NCBI GenBank assembly: GCA_012934845.2 | Contig: WNNJ02000178.1 | Span: 62,001-126,000 of the forward strand | Direction of reading: 5' to 3' | From: Pomphorhynchus laevis | Lineage: Eukaryota > Acanthocephala > Palaeacanthocephala > Echinorhynchida > Pomphorhynchidae | Length of the DNA stretch: 64,000 nucleotides | Shown here: one piece after another, positions 43,911-55,239 of the stretch | Layout of the letters: every line of letters starts with the position of its first letter | Position numbering within the stretch: position 1 is the stretch's first letter | Made by a program: the position numbers and the translations under genes | The notes under the pieces: model-generated | What the model saw: only the letters and a program-made list of their open reading frames with translations | Databases searched by the model: none | Told to the model about the DNA's origin: nothing

Positions 43911-44466
43911 CGGAAACGCCTTTATTCACAATGTCACATATGCAACCGAAACGATTAGTGAGTTCTTCATTCTACTGATGAGTGTTGCCGATTACTCATT
44001 AATTGTCTAGAAGTGACATGGTGATTAAAAGTCGTGAATTGAAGTCCAGTTTATCAAGTAACACCATTTTATATAAATGCCGTATTTCGTAAGAAATCCT
44101 GGACCGTTATCTACTCAGCACATCCGTGCACTACTATTATACATACCGTACCCATTACAGATCCAACGAGTGCGGCGACAATTGAGCAACAACCTCTGTC
44201 TTGTGTTTAAGGGTGGTCCGCACAGCAATTCGATCAGGTAAAGAGCGTAAGCCTAAGATAATTAAGCAAAGTGTCGGAAACGCCTTTATTTACATTGTCA
44301 CACAGGCAACAGAAACGACCAATTAGTTCTTCATTCTACTGATGAGTATTGCGGGTACTCATCATTTCCATTCTTAAGTGATCGTCTAGAAGTGACATGG
44401 TGACTGAAAGTTGTGAATTAAAGTTCAGTCTATCACGCAACACCATTTTGTATAAATTCCGTATTT
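43911..44466 (-). repeat. PLE-C tandem terminal repeats
   Basis: Units start at about 43911 and 44271 with GTCGGAAACGCCTTTATT. Each includes CTACTGATGAGT, GAAGTGACATGGTGA and CGTAAGAAATCCT. The second is interrupted at 44466 by a PLE-A and resumes at 45878. Confidence 0.75.
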
Positions 44467-45877
44467 ATACGTTCATATGTAGTGGTTTTAAATGAACATT
44501 AAAACCACTTTCTGTTCATATGAATAAAATACTTAAAGTAATTAAAACACACTTCAAAAAATATTGTAAGATAATCAAAAGCAATACTGGTATAAAACAC
44601 TATTTCAGTATTAATTCTACAAAAGCATTTTTAGAACACACAAAAGGAATAAATTTTCAGAATATAAATACGTACCGATTTTAGTACGCTTTATACAAAT
44701 CTAGATTTAGCAGATATTAAAGATGCATTAGAAAAATTTATTAATCTTATATTTGTAAAAAGATATACATATATGTTTAATAACTATAACTCATATCTAA
44801 CAAAAATTCAACCATCAAATAAATATATGGATAAAATTGAATTAATAGAATCCTTAAATATTTTGATAAATCAAAATTATTTAAAAGTAGGGACATCTAT
44901 ATTTAGACAAGTAAAAGGTGTTCCAATGGGTGGTAATAGTAGCCCAATTATAGCTGACTTGTTTTTAAGCTTTATAGAATATGAATTTGTTCATAACTGT
45001 GTAAAAACTAAATCTAACCAATATAAATATATGAAATATATGTTTCGATACATTAATGATATATGTGTATTTAATTCAAATAATTTTTATTCAGTCAGTG
45101 AACAAATTTATTCAGAAAGCTTTATTCTTAACAAAACCAATATTGATGATAAAGAAGGTGTATATCTTGATATGGGCATTAAATTAGCATCAATTAAAAC
45201 TACTTTTATTTATATCGTAAAGATGACATATTTAAATTTACAAGAAACATATTTTTGCATGAGCATTCATGCATACCATATAATATAAAATATAATACAT
45301 TAAATAATGAAATTTTAAGAATTGCAACAATATGTAATGATATTGGCTTTCTTCAAAATCATTTAAATAATTTAATAGATACATATTTAAAACTAGGTCA
45401 CTATAAAAATACCATCAAGCAGAAAATAGTAAAATAGATAAATCAACACAATAATATAAAGAATAAAGTTAAACTCTTAAGTGGCAAATTTTTATGGATG
45501 GATAATAAATAATATACTTTTTATTAGAATAAGATACTATATAATCAAATTTAATCAGAGGAAATACGTCTTTAACACGTATTTGGCCCCGCTGCTATGT
45601 TGGGTTGAGGAATAGGACCCGAAACCTGATAGCGTTGCAGCTCCTCCTGATGACACTTAGTCCTTATTCTGATACAACGTCTATTATTTATTAGTCAATT
45701 CATAAAAATGACGTTTATTTTAAATTTCAATTTTGTATTTTAACTTGATTTAAATTATAAAAAATCTTAGAACAATTTTATTTTATTATTTAAATATTAA
45801 ATTTTGATTTAGCATTATTATGTTTTGTTTATTTTATAATTTTATTAAATACGTATACTCAATTAGCTGATTTGATT
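44467..45877 (+). mobile_element. PLE-A copy 5, inserted in PLE-C repeat
   Basis: The flanks rejoin as CCGTATTT|CGTAAGAAATCC, exactly as in the uninterrupted unit at 44084. Both ends are therefore defined to a few bases. The 5' end carries ATACGTTCATATG and a hairpin (AGTGGTTTT/AAAACCACT). The 3' pseudoknot is mutated in its first helix (GGACCC for GGGGCC). Confidence 0.85.
44529..45512 (+). pseudogene. PLE-A reverse transcriptase, copy 5
   Basis: Extends further upstream than copy 1: VIKTHFKKYCKIIKSNTGIK, FLEHTKGINFQNINTY, then motif A shifted by one inserted C. Motif B is intact. Motif C reads FRYINDICVF: the first catalytic Asp is Asn. A second frameshift is near 45210 and a stop near 45436. 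Confidence 0.8.
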
Positions 45878-45930
45878 CGTAAGAAATCCTAGGTCGTTGT
45901 TTACTCAGCACATCCGTGCGCTTCTATTAT

Positions 45931-46554
45931 ATATATTGCTGCTTTTTCAAAAATTGTAACTAATTATAGAAGGATTTTTTGCTATTTACAATTTTTGAAG
46001 AAGCTTTGCTTGTACATACCAATAGCAATATTTTGTTTATTTATGAATATTTCTATAAGACATATTATAAGATGTCAACTTAGTTTTAATTTTTGAACTA
46101 CTGTTCAAAAATTAAACAGAACTACTGTTTAATTTTTGAACTACTGTTCAAAAATTAGACTGCGTATTATTAGACAGCTCTAATTTCCAATTAGAGTATA
46201 GGCTGCCTAATAATATGATGTCTATTTTTAAAGAATGGAAAGATAATGCAAAGTTGAGGCTGCAAAGGATTGGACAATTTATTAATATGGAGAATGCATA
46301 TTGAAATATGCATTGAAACTAATTTATTACGCCTATATTATTTTCCTTTATTTTTTAATAAAAAAATTCATTCTATTCATCTCGATGTTTAAACGTCCTG
46401 AACAATTTGGTGTAACAATTTGTAAATTGTAATGTTCGCTTTTTAAATAACTATGAATTTTTACTTTATAAATATGCATTAGATGGATATAAGTCTTATA
46501 CGTAAAACATGTGCTTTTAAGATATTATTACACAATGACTCTCTAAATTTCTAG
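45931..46554. other. Intergenic or intronic sequence rich in hairpins
   Basis: TTTTTGAAC/GTTCAAAAA palindromes recur at 46095-46160. A longer hairpin (CAAAAATTGTA/TACAATTTTTG) lies at 45950-46000, and TAATTTCCAATTA at 46190. No exon recognised except the one starting at 46555. Confidence 0.4.
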
Positions 46555-46661
46555 GTAAGAACGGTCTTACGATAACTCTGGAAGATACTGACAACGCTTA
46601 TTTTCGTGTTCCGCAATACAATTCAAGAGGAAAATGCTTAACTTATAACTGGTTAGAAGAT
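46555..46661 (+). CDS. Exon of an unrecognised host gene, part 1
   Basis: Between acceptor TTTCTAG and donor GTAAGA, 107 bases with one open frame: KNGLTITLEDTDNAYFRVP, QYNSRGKC, NWLED. GC content and codon use are higher than the surroundings. The frame continues without a break into 47826. I do not recognise the family. Confidence 0.5.
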
Positions 46662-46849
46662 GTAAGAGCATATATACTCTCATTTTAACTAAAATATCAT
46701 GTTACTTAAATATTATCAGAAATTAAATTTTTTTATTATCTTTAAATGTTAACTCTAAATAAATAATTAAATAATTAAGGATTATGAAATAAACATTTTA
46801 GTAATTTAGGACATTTATGTTAACAAAGAATATGAAATTCTAAAGAATT

Positions 46850-47309
46850 ATTGTATCTGGATCAAAGGAAAGAAGAAATTATTTTTGATATTTCGCTAAT
46901 GTACATTCTGGAAAATGGCAAACAGAGAACTTAGAACTTATATAAAAAATTCAAAACGATCACCGCCATTTTCTTTGAGCAGGTGCTGATGTTATTAGCG
47001 ATAAACAGCTGCTTTCAGTGTTGTTTTTGATTTTTTGACACGATTTCGGCGACTTTTGAAGGTACACAAAACGCATAAAATGAAGATTTGGAAAAAATAT
47101 TACCATTCAAATAAATAATTTAAAGATTTTATAATTAAAGATTAATTAATTATTAATTATTGATATGATTAATTTATTAACCTTTAATTGTTAAATATTT
47201 TAATAATTTAATTAACACGATTGAAAAACATTGTAATTTCCTCAAGATGCTAACAGAAGTTAGCGAAATATCAAAAAATATCTTCTTTCCTTTGATCCAG
47301 CTCCAATAC
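46850..47309. mobile_element. MITE-like element with about 48-bp terminal inverted repeats
   Basis: Left end TGGATCAAAGGAAAGAAGA...ATATTTCGCTAA (46858-46899); right end is its complement (47262-47301), with weaker pairing extending outward. 460 bases with no ORF, lying in the intron between the two unknown exons. Confidence 0.7.
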
Positions 47310-47394
47310 ATATTTAACAATAATGGACCATTATCAACTATTAAAAATGAAATTTGTTTAGGAATGCTTTCAAATTACACGTTGAAATTTTAGA

Positions 47395-47690
47395 TTCGGC
47401 ATATGTGGCATGAAAATACCGGCCACGCTGGGCAATAGCCGGTCCCAAGCTCTGCTGAGAAAGGAGGAGGGTTGGTAATAGACTTCGTGACAAGCCAGCC
47501 GTAAAAGCCCGTCGCATCAACATTATGAAATGCGGTCTCGATAGACGTTGCGGAAAGCGACTACAATGGTACGGCCACGTTCTAGACGAACAACTTAACA
47601 AAGCGGGAAAACGCTGAAGAAAAAGAATAAGAGTAAGCTGATCAATGAAGGAAGAAGAGTAAGCTGATGAAGGAAAAATCATTTTAATAA
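47395..47690 (+). pseudogene. Old RTE-like LINE fragment
   Basis: A GC-rich island. One frame reads NRLRDKPAVKARRINIMKC, another RLQWYGHVL, the phrase found near RTE RT C-termini. CGTGACAAGCCAG resembles the leader of the RTE at 210-230. Probably a deletion product joining both ends. Confidence 0.45.
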
Positions 47691-47825
47691 TTTTATTTTA
47701 TTTAAAGCTGATATTTATATTTTTTATATGATGAAATATATAAAATATTTTTTTTTATTTTTATTATGTTGTTTAAAAATTAAAATATTCTCATTTTACG
47801 ATAAAAAAAAACGTTTTGTTTTTAG

Positions 47826-47970
47826 CGGACATCAGACGAATATATGCATGAAAGTGGTGTATCAAATGAATGTCATACGCTTAATAAATCACATCCAGGT
47901 TTAATAACTGCATTCTACAAAATGCCAATGTGTGATCAAACAACTTATCGCGAGACATACACTAAAAAAG
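47826..47970 (+). CDS. Exon of an unrecognised host gene, part 2
   Basis: Between acceptor GTTTTTAG and donor GTACAA, open in the phase required by the 46555 exon: RTSDEYMHESGVSNECHTLN then AFYKMPMCDQTTYRETYT. It has two cysteines, one more in the previous exon, no membrane helix and no motif I recognise. Ends with one base of a split codon, so further exons are expected downstream. Confidence 0.5.
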
Positions 47971-48939
47971 GTACAACTAAATTTTATTTTATTTGTAAAT
48001 CGTAGCTGTCTTTTATAGCTTCAAATAAATTGTTTGTCGAATTTTATTATGACGAGCTGTAGACGAAAATTTATATAAAAATATTTTATTCGAATTTTGA
48101 TGACTATTTTTATTTCTATGTATATAATTTAAATATTATATAATATTAAAATATTATACTAAATCATATAATTTAGTATTATATTGCCCTTTTGATCTAA
48201 AAAACATTTGTTCTAAAAATAATCTAAGCTTTTATCTCAAAGTACGGAAAATGACATTACTGTGTTGAGGTTACAACTTTCATTGTGAAAGATGCTATTT
48301 TATTCAATTTCCTTTTTTACTGGAAAGATTAAAAAATATGAAGTTTCGCAAATTTCGTAAAAATAAGCAAGTACAAGGTTTTTAAACATTTTGTTTTTAT
48401 TGTCTGAACTATCAGCAGATAATTGCTTTTTCCATTTAGAATGTATACCGTTATCAATCTGCAACTATAAATTGAAGAAAGTTATGAGATAAATGAATAT
48501 AGCTGTTAATCGTCACGTTGTTTTAATCTACTACAATTCTTGATTTTATAAATTATTTTATGCTTCATCTCGAAAAAACACTTCTTAATGAAATCAAATA
48601 TGAAAAATCTATCATTAGAAAAAATATCGCAATCTAATTAAGAATTTTTTACTTATTTAAAATGTTTGCATTATTTAATATTTATAATAAAAATTAAATT
48701 TTTAAATTTTTCAAATTCATACAAATTAAGTTCATAAAAATTGACTTTTTTTAAATTTCAATTTTAAATTTTGAATATATATAGTTATTACAGGAACAAA
48801 GAAGCAGAAAAAATTATACTATACTTTTTTCAGAGTGGGAAGATTGTTCATCCAGCAAATATCATGTTCGCAAGCCCATGTGTACATATGGTACCATTTC
48901 AGTCTTAGATCTTGTATTTATCAAGTGTATCGGTGATAT
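47971..48939. other. AT-rich sequence, nothing coding seen
   Basis: A block beginning ATAGTTATTACAGGAACAAA at 48779 recurs at 48958, a partial duplication of the PLE-D 3' end. Confidence 0.4.
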
Positions 48940-49229
48940 TGTATACATACATTATTATATAGTTATTACAGGAACAAAGAAGCAGCAAAAATTATCCTTT
49001 ATTTGAAAAAAAATCTATATTTCAACAACAACGATTTTATCAATAACAAGCATGCAATACAACAAACAGTTAAGTCAAGTCAGATAGTTAGACAAATCGA
49101 ATCACACAACAACATTCAATCTTCAGTTCCAGAATCTTCAGTCTTCAAAGTTACGGCCTCAAATCCATGGGGATCTGAGTCCCCAACCAATCCAACACGC
49201 CGCTCTCCGACTGAACCACCCGGGGTCTT

Positions 49230-51607
49230 TCACCCCCGAAGAGACCAGTCAGCGCAGACTATGTTGGGTAAGCGAGAGATGAGGAGCTTAAGAAACCTTA
49301 TTCTTTGCTCTGGGGGACGTCCTCTAGTGAAGAAGACTAATCCCGAGAAAGCCCAAGTGCCCCAGAGGCGCACCTGGGTATTCCCATTCAACGACAGATG
49401 ATGGGCCCGCTTCAGAGCCCAACTAGCTCTCTTCAGGATACGTTTAAGTCTATCTAGGTCAGCTTTCGCCGACCAGTTCACCGAAACAGTAAACCTCCGG
49501 TATTTTACTCGACTTGTGAAGGTAGGGAGTTGGATCAGAGGCAAATAAGGAGGCAAGAGCAGAGAGTGCTAGTCTCTTAAGCTTTTGCTTCGTCGCAGGG
49601 GAGCTATGAAAGACAACCAACTGCGATTTGGCGGAGTTTAGAATAAGATTGGACCTGGGTAACTGGTCTTTTAATCTTAAAAAGAAACGGCTGATGTTAG
49701 AGACTACGTCCTTACACCTGCGTCCAGAGAACAGGGCTGTGGTGTCATCAGCGTACACCACTAGACGTTGATCACGCTGCTTAAATATTTTAAAGAGGTT
49801 TATGGAGGCAGCAAGATACAAGACAGGAGAAAGAGGTGAACCTTGAGGCACACCCGTAATAGGGTAGAACTGACGCGCATCAGGGTCGTCTTCGTAATAA
49901 AATCGCTTGGTGTACAACAGTATCTCCACCCTGTTAACAATTCTCGCAGGCAACCCGAGGGACCTGAGAGAAGAGATAACAAAAGGAATGGAGATGCGGT
50001 CAAATGCAGCAGAAAAGTCAAGGAAAACAGCCACAGCAAGTTGATGGCTATTCTCCCGACAGAACTGATGCACTTCACCTACTGCTGAATGGACCGAGCG
50101 ACCTTTGACGAACCCATGAAACCCCGATGGGATTAAGTTACGCCTACTTAAATGGTCGCGGATTCTACGCGCAAGCGCTTTTTCGTAGATCGAAACGAGG
50201 GAATTTTGAATCGAAATGGGCCGCAGGTCTTTAGGACATGAGACCGGATATTTCTTTGGAATAAAAATTCTACGGCTAATGTTGATGCCGGCCACATCGG
50301 ATGGGGTGGCTAATAGCATTGTGACGGCCACCTATCTTCTTTAATCGGCTGTCAAAAGCTGACAGACACGAGAAGAGAGTGGAACGACGGTTTTGGAGGT
50401 GCCCATAAGAGGCCGCTAGGCATTGAGAATATCTGGAACTGATATATCTCTACTCCTGAAGTCTCCCCAAGGCGGGATTGGTTGCAATGATTGAGTGGCT
50501 CCATAGTTGTGTAGGGATAGTGACACTTCCAAAACTCTATCAAGACCAATACTTCCGATCCACCCAGATGCTCTATCCTTCCAACAAACAAACTTCTCTT
50601 TCTTGAATATCTTCCAGAAGGAAGACTGAGAAGGGTTAAGACGAGCAATGCTCGACTTATCTTTGCTCAGCTGGAACCAGTATCTGAAACGCCAGTATTC
50701 TATCGAGAGCGTCTGTTTGGCAGAAGAGAGGTTAGGGAGATGCAGCAGTTTGGACAGAACTCTGAGTTTTGTCAGAGTGGGACTGAAAATGTGACCTTTA
50801 TAGGTAGTCGATAAAATCGCAGTGGCTTGCGAAGAGAGATATGAATTAAATCAGGTTAAACTCTCATTGCCAATTCGGGGGAACCGTTGGATAGCTGCTC
50901 GGAAGACTGCCACCCTGATGGGATCAAAGTGGAATCTTCTACGAAGCAGGGAATCCTCTTCTATCCGCCAACGAATCAGGTCATGAGAGGTGGACATATG
51001 TTGCCGCGATTGCTCCGTGTAGAAGGGTTTAAGCAACCATTTCTCATGGAGCAATAATAAGTCGAGGAGAGAATTCGTTGATGTGCAATGAAAGGAGGGG
51101 ACGGTGGCTTATGAATAAGATAACCGTTCCTGGCTCTGCGAAGTGCTGCATTAATCCAACGACCAGTTCTGTCGTTGAAGTCACCAAGTACCATGTCATA
51201 GCCGCTATCAATTATCCCATCCAGGGAGTCACGGTTCTTGTGAATCTCTCCCTGACGTATATAGACGTTGACTAGACTGAGGCGTTTACCGTTCTTAACG
51301 AGTGCTATAACTAAGCAAGACAGGGCTGGACACGAAAAGTTTAAAATGAGGGAAGACCTTAAAGAGCATTTAACTAAGGTCAAGAGTCCTTGAGATGAAA
51401 AGGAGTGAGGCGGGGTTATATACGGAGTATAGTGGGTATAAATGTGCTTAGAATAAATCGAGTAATGTCCTGGGGGAGACGGATGGACCGCGTCTCCTGA
51501 AGGACTATAACATCTGCGTCTCTACCAGATAAAAGCCTAAGGGCAGAAGCACCTCCCGAATTCCACTGAAGAATATTCATTGAAAAAGGCTCGGGCTTAC
51601 TCACCAT
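49230..51607 (-). pseudogene. LINE ORF2 endonuclease-RT, frameshifted
   Basis: [27 protein letters not shown] and [13 protein letters not shown] (endonuclease); [25 protein letters not shown] and [15 protein letters not shown] (RT, catalytic DD kept). Frame changes near 51400, 51050, 50840, 50340 and 49500. Same family as the 34-36.5 kb copy. Confidence 0.85.
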
Positions 51608-51941
51608 TGTGATAGATTAGTTGAGACATGAGTAACCGACCTAGACAGAGCAAGGAGTGGGAATGTTGCCCTTCCCACCACCAGCCCTATCAGGGGTCAG
51701 TACACCCTGGGCGATATCTTCATCTCCCAGGCCGTAAAGGTGCTTACCCATTTTATTTGGGGGAACCGTCCGAGCGGACCCGCCTCTCTTCTTTGATTTA
51801 GGTGTAACTGTAACTCCAGGGGAAGACGGAGCAGCCAGAAATGTCCAAGCAAGGGAGAAATCATTTGCTGTAACTGAGCAAAAATTACTTTCTTATTATT
51901 GTCTAATAAAAATAAGATATCTTCATTCGACATTCTATCGT

Positions 51942-53012
51942 TTACAGGTGGATCCGACGCTGCCTTTTGACAAAAGATTTAGACTCAGAGGGAGAGGCAG
52001 TGTGCCTATTCCTGTATTCCATAAAGGATCGACAACGACAGGACCACGCTGGGTGGTCACCGCCGAAATTCTTGCATATAGAGGATTCAATACATTTGAT
52101 GTCCTCCACTAATGAAGGACAGTCTGCCTTTGAGCATACCCCACAACACCTTTCTTCCTTACAAGTGGAGGCCCAATGCCCCCACTTGTGGCAGTTGTTA
52201 CAGTGTGGATATGTTAAGCAGTTGGAATCGATGAGCATAAATTTGAGGTTATACCCCATAAAGGGGTTAACCGTGTTCAAGCAAAGGATTTGAGCATTTT
52301 CGAGATCACAGGAGGCGAAGGCTACCGGAAGCGCCTCCCCTGTTTTCGATTTTAAAGGCCTGATTGTAGAAAGTTTGTAAAGCTTCTTTAAATTCTCTAG
52401 ATCAGGTTGTTCTAGAAATGCCGGAAAGTTGTTGATTTTAACTGTTGTCTGTATAGGCTTAATTTCCAGTGTTCCAGAGTTAGAAAGAAATGAATCAAAA
52501 AATTTTTTATATGCGATCATGAGATCATGTGTAGTAAAAGATACTCTGATCGAATTATTGAAGATTTTTATACTGTTAAATAGAACCCTTTCAGGGTATT
52601 CTAATGTGAACTTTCTCATAAAAATGTTGAATAGTAAAATGACGTTCTACCGGCTTTGTTGAAGTAATGATAGATAAGTTTAGTTTTTTAATAAAGGGAG
52701 TTCCCCTTTTTCGATAGAAGAAACAAAAACGGTACTCACGTGGTTGGTAGAGTTAATAATTGGAATTACCTTATCCAAAGTATCATTTTCCATCGCTGAA
52801 TTGATTGATTGAGAAGAATTCATATTAGCTGCCATAGAGTATGCTACCACAGTATTACTATTGACCATAAAGTTGTCTTGATTGGTGGTTAGAATGTCTG
52901 GAACAGCTATAATATCCTCTTTTCCATTAGAAAAAAAAACAGTTTTTTTTTGCATCAGAATTGCAAAAACTAGAATCTTTTGAACCTCCGACGCGCTTGC
53001 TACTCGACATGT
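51942..53012 (-). pseudogene. LINE ORF1 with zinc knuckles
   Basis: ATG at 53012 (MSSSKRVGGSKDSS), a slip at a long A run near 52930, then GKEDIIAVPDILTT, a second break near 52650, and SFTTHDLMIAYKKF. The zinc-binding part has CNNCHKWGHWASTC (C-x2-C-x4-H-x4-C), CCGVCSKADC, and CKNFGGDHPAWSCRC. Ends at 51942. Confidence 0.82.
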
Positions 53013-53474
53013 TTTTAGAAAATTAAATTTTCACCAAACATGTATATTTCGATAGCTCCTGCTATCATCAGGATTACAATAAAATGTTTCACAAATTTCT
53101 TGTTTTCAACATTTATACAAAAATACCAGCATTGATGTGCCCCGCATTTCTACTTAAAAGAAAAAGAAAATACCGAGAAACAAAACAATCATACACTAAA
53201 ATTTTACACACATTTTAAAAACAACAAAATGAAAAAAACGCAATCATAAAACAAAACAAAATTAAAATCATAAAATAAGTAACAAAAAAATACGATTAAA
53301 TAATAAAAATAATGTAAAAGTAGAATAATAAATTATAATTTAATCTCAACCAAAACAAAATAATAATACAATTAGAAAAAACAAACGAATTGAAAAATTA
53401 AAATAATGTAATATTGGAATAATTAATTATAATTTAATTTAAGGTTGTAATCGGATTTATTATTAAGCATTAAA

Positions 53475-54866
53475 TTAGTTCTTTTTTTTAATAAAATACG
53501 CTTCTTGAATAATGCGAGATAACAAGTTACTTTCAAATGATAAAATATATGCATTTTTAAAATCAACGGAATGATTCAAACTAACAAAATGCTGAGCAAC
53601 AGCACTAGGATTGGTCCCTTTACGCACATTATAATTATGTTGTTTAAAACGCTTAACCAAACCTTGACAGGTTTGACAAACATACCTGTTCGTATTCTTT
53701 ACAAGGTATTTTATAAACAATGGCATCTTTGTTAAAATCTGGTTTACGCTTAAAAATGTTGTGAAGTTTAGGTAATATTCTGTTAAAAATGGGCAATTGA
53801 TAAATACAACTATTTTTTATGTTATTGTTAATAAACTTTGAAAATACTGAATTCCACTTGTTACTAACAAAAGGTATTCCTATATGATATATTCTTTTTT
53901 AGGACCACATACTTTACTTTTATGCGCAAAAGATTTAAATTTAGCGTTATTAATAGCCCAAATCGGAAAACCATTTTTAGTAAATTATGTGTGATAGCCA
54001 TTTCTCTTTCACAAATTAAGTGATAGCTATAACAGATAAGCCTGCAACGTAGGCAATGTGACTTAGCATCATAAATCAGCCATATAGTTGGATCATTCGA
54101 GGTTCACGAAACTATATCAGGCCATGTACCAACTTTTTGATAAACACATGTCTGAAGTATAGAAGAATTAACCCGCGTAACCAAGACATCGAGAAAAGGT
54201 ACACCCACATTAGATTCAGGAGAAATGCACCATTGAATTCGAGAATCCCTAGAATTTAGCGTGTGCGTAAGGAAATCCTGTGTAACGCAATTCTGAGCAA
54301 CCAAAAATACGTCGTCAACATAACGAAACCACTTGACAACTCCATCAATACTATTGACAAAAGAATTTTCCCAATTCCTCATGTATAACTCGGACAATAC
54401 AGGACCAAGAGGGTTGCCCATTGCCAATCCATCGATCCGCTCCCACATTACAGATTCAAAAATAAATTTTTGAATAAATTTTATTTATTCAAAAATTTTG
54501 AATATGATTTAGAGTATGCCAATCTTTATGATTAAGAAGAATATCACAAGGTGGGTTAAGAGCTAATATATCAGCTGCAATGTTTATAGCATCAGAGAGC
54601 GGAACGTTAGTGTAGAGGGAGGTGATGTCAGCTGTAAACAATGAATGTTCGAGAGCGTTATGTCCACGGATTAAACGAAAAAAATGAGGTCAATCTTTAA
54701 TGTATAAGAAATGACTATCAGTTATCTGAAATCGTAAAGTGGTAGCAATAAACTTTGAAATTTTATAAGAAAAAGTAGAATATGAAGCTACAATTGGTCT
54801 TACACTGTGTTAAACTTTGTGAGTTTTCAGTAATAAGTATATAAATCCTGGTTTAGCATTTTTTGA
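53475..54866 (-). pseudogene. PLE-D reverse transcriptase plus GIY-YIG, broken
   Basis: Minus strand: FIYLLLKTHKV, RPIVASYSTF, ADITSLYTNVPLSDAI (motif A), IDGLAMGNPLGPVLSELYM (B), FRYVDDVFLV (C), VPFLDVLVTR, then NRYVCQTCQGLVKRFKQHN, a GIY-YIG half with the first motif weak, and a C-terminal FESNLLSRIIQEAYF. Breaks near 54680, 54450 and 54100-53730. Confidence 0.8.
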
Positions 54867-54880
54867 AAGAAAATATTTAA

Positions 54881-55239
54881 GAATTTTTTAAAAAATTGAC
54901 TACAATTTTTTAATTTCTTTTTAATTCTGACTTGATATAAATATAAATTCCGTAAAACCTTATATAATTATTTGTTATTTATCTTTAAAATACTTAGACT
55001 CAGCTATTTGATGTGATTTGTTCTATTGTCCTACTGACAAGTTATTATTGACTTGTGGACATTGTTTTCCCGGTAATAAATTGATTAGATAAAAAATTCA
55101 TTATATGATAAAACATATCAATTTTTATGAATTGCGTATATCAGGATCGTCCATGCACTCCAGCAAGCAGGCCGCGTTGCCCTGCTGGTTTGCGACGCTG
55201 ATCCTCTGCATTAGAAAAGAAAAGGCGCATGCGGCCCCG
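54881..55239. other. AT-rich join with an old PLE-A terminus
   Basis: CTTAGACTCAGCTATTTGAT at about 54988 is a diverged PLE-A end. GC content rises sharply from 55140 into the LINE remnant. Confidence 0.4.

Larger units (their letters stand above)
42370..44466 (-). mobile_element. PLE-C, Penelope-type element with tandem terminal repeats
   Basis: Minus-strand coding (43788-42374) preceded by tandem repeats of about 360 bases (43911-44466 and continuing at 45878). Such direct repeats ahead of the ORF match the pseudo-LTR arrangement known for Penelope elements. Confidence 0.75.
49024..53042 (-). mobile_element. Jockey/I-group-like LINE, complete length
   Basis: Flanked by TATATTTC at 49016-49023 and 53043-53050, an 8-bp target duplication. 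4019 bases: a short 5' leader, ORF1 from 53012, ORF2 to about 49230, and a 3' end of GTTGTTGTT. The same 3' end as the 36.5-kb copy supports the boundary. Clade is by motif style only. Confidence 0.88.
48940..54880 (-). mobile_element. PLE-D, interrupted in its 3' region by a LINE
   Basis: RT and GIY-YIG coding at 54866-53475, 3' region at 53460-53043, then the LINE, then the last about 80 bases of the element at 49023-48940 (AGGAACAAAGAAGCAGC...TTTATTTGAAAA). Related 3' ends occur at 59290 and 61060 without the LINE, confirming the join. Confidence 0.75.

Noticed and set aside
43975-44375. Hammerhead at CTACTGATGAGT in PLE-C repeats
   Set aside because: CTGATGA is present, but it lies inside its own palindrome (GATGAGTA/TACTCATC) and no GAAA follows at the right distance.
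47341-47682. Minus-strand 113-codon frame
   Set aside because: Complement of the RTE-like fragment read on the plus strand; no motif of its own.
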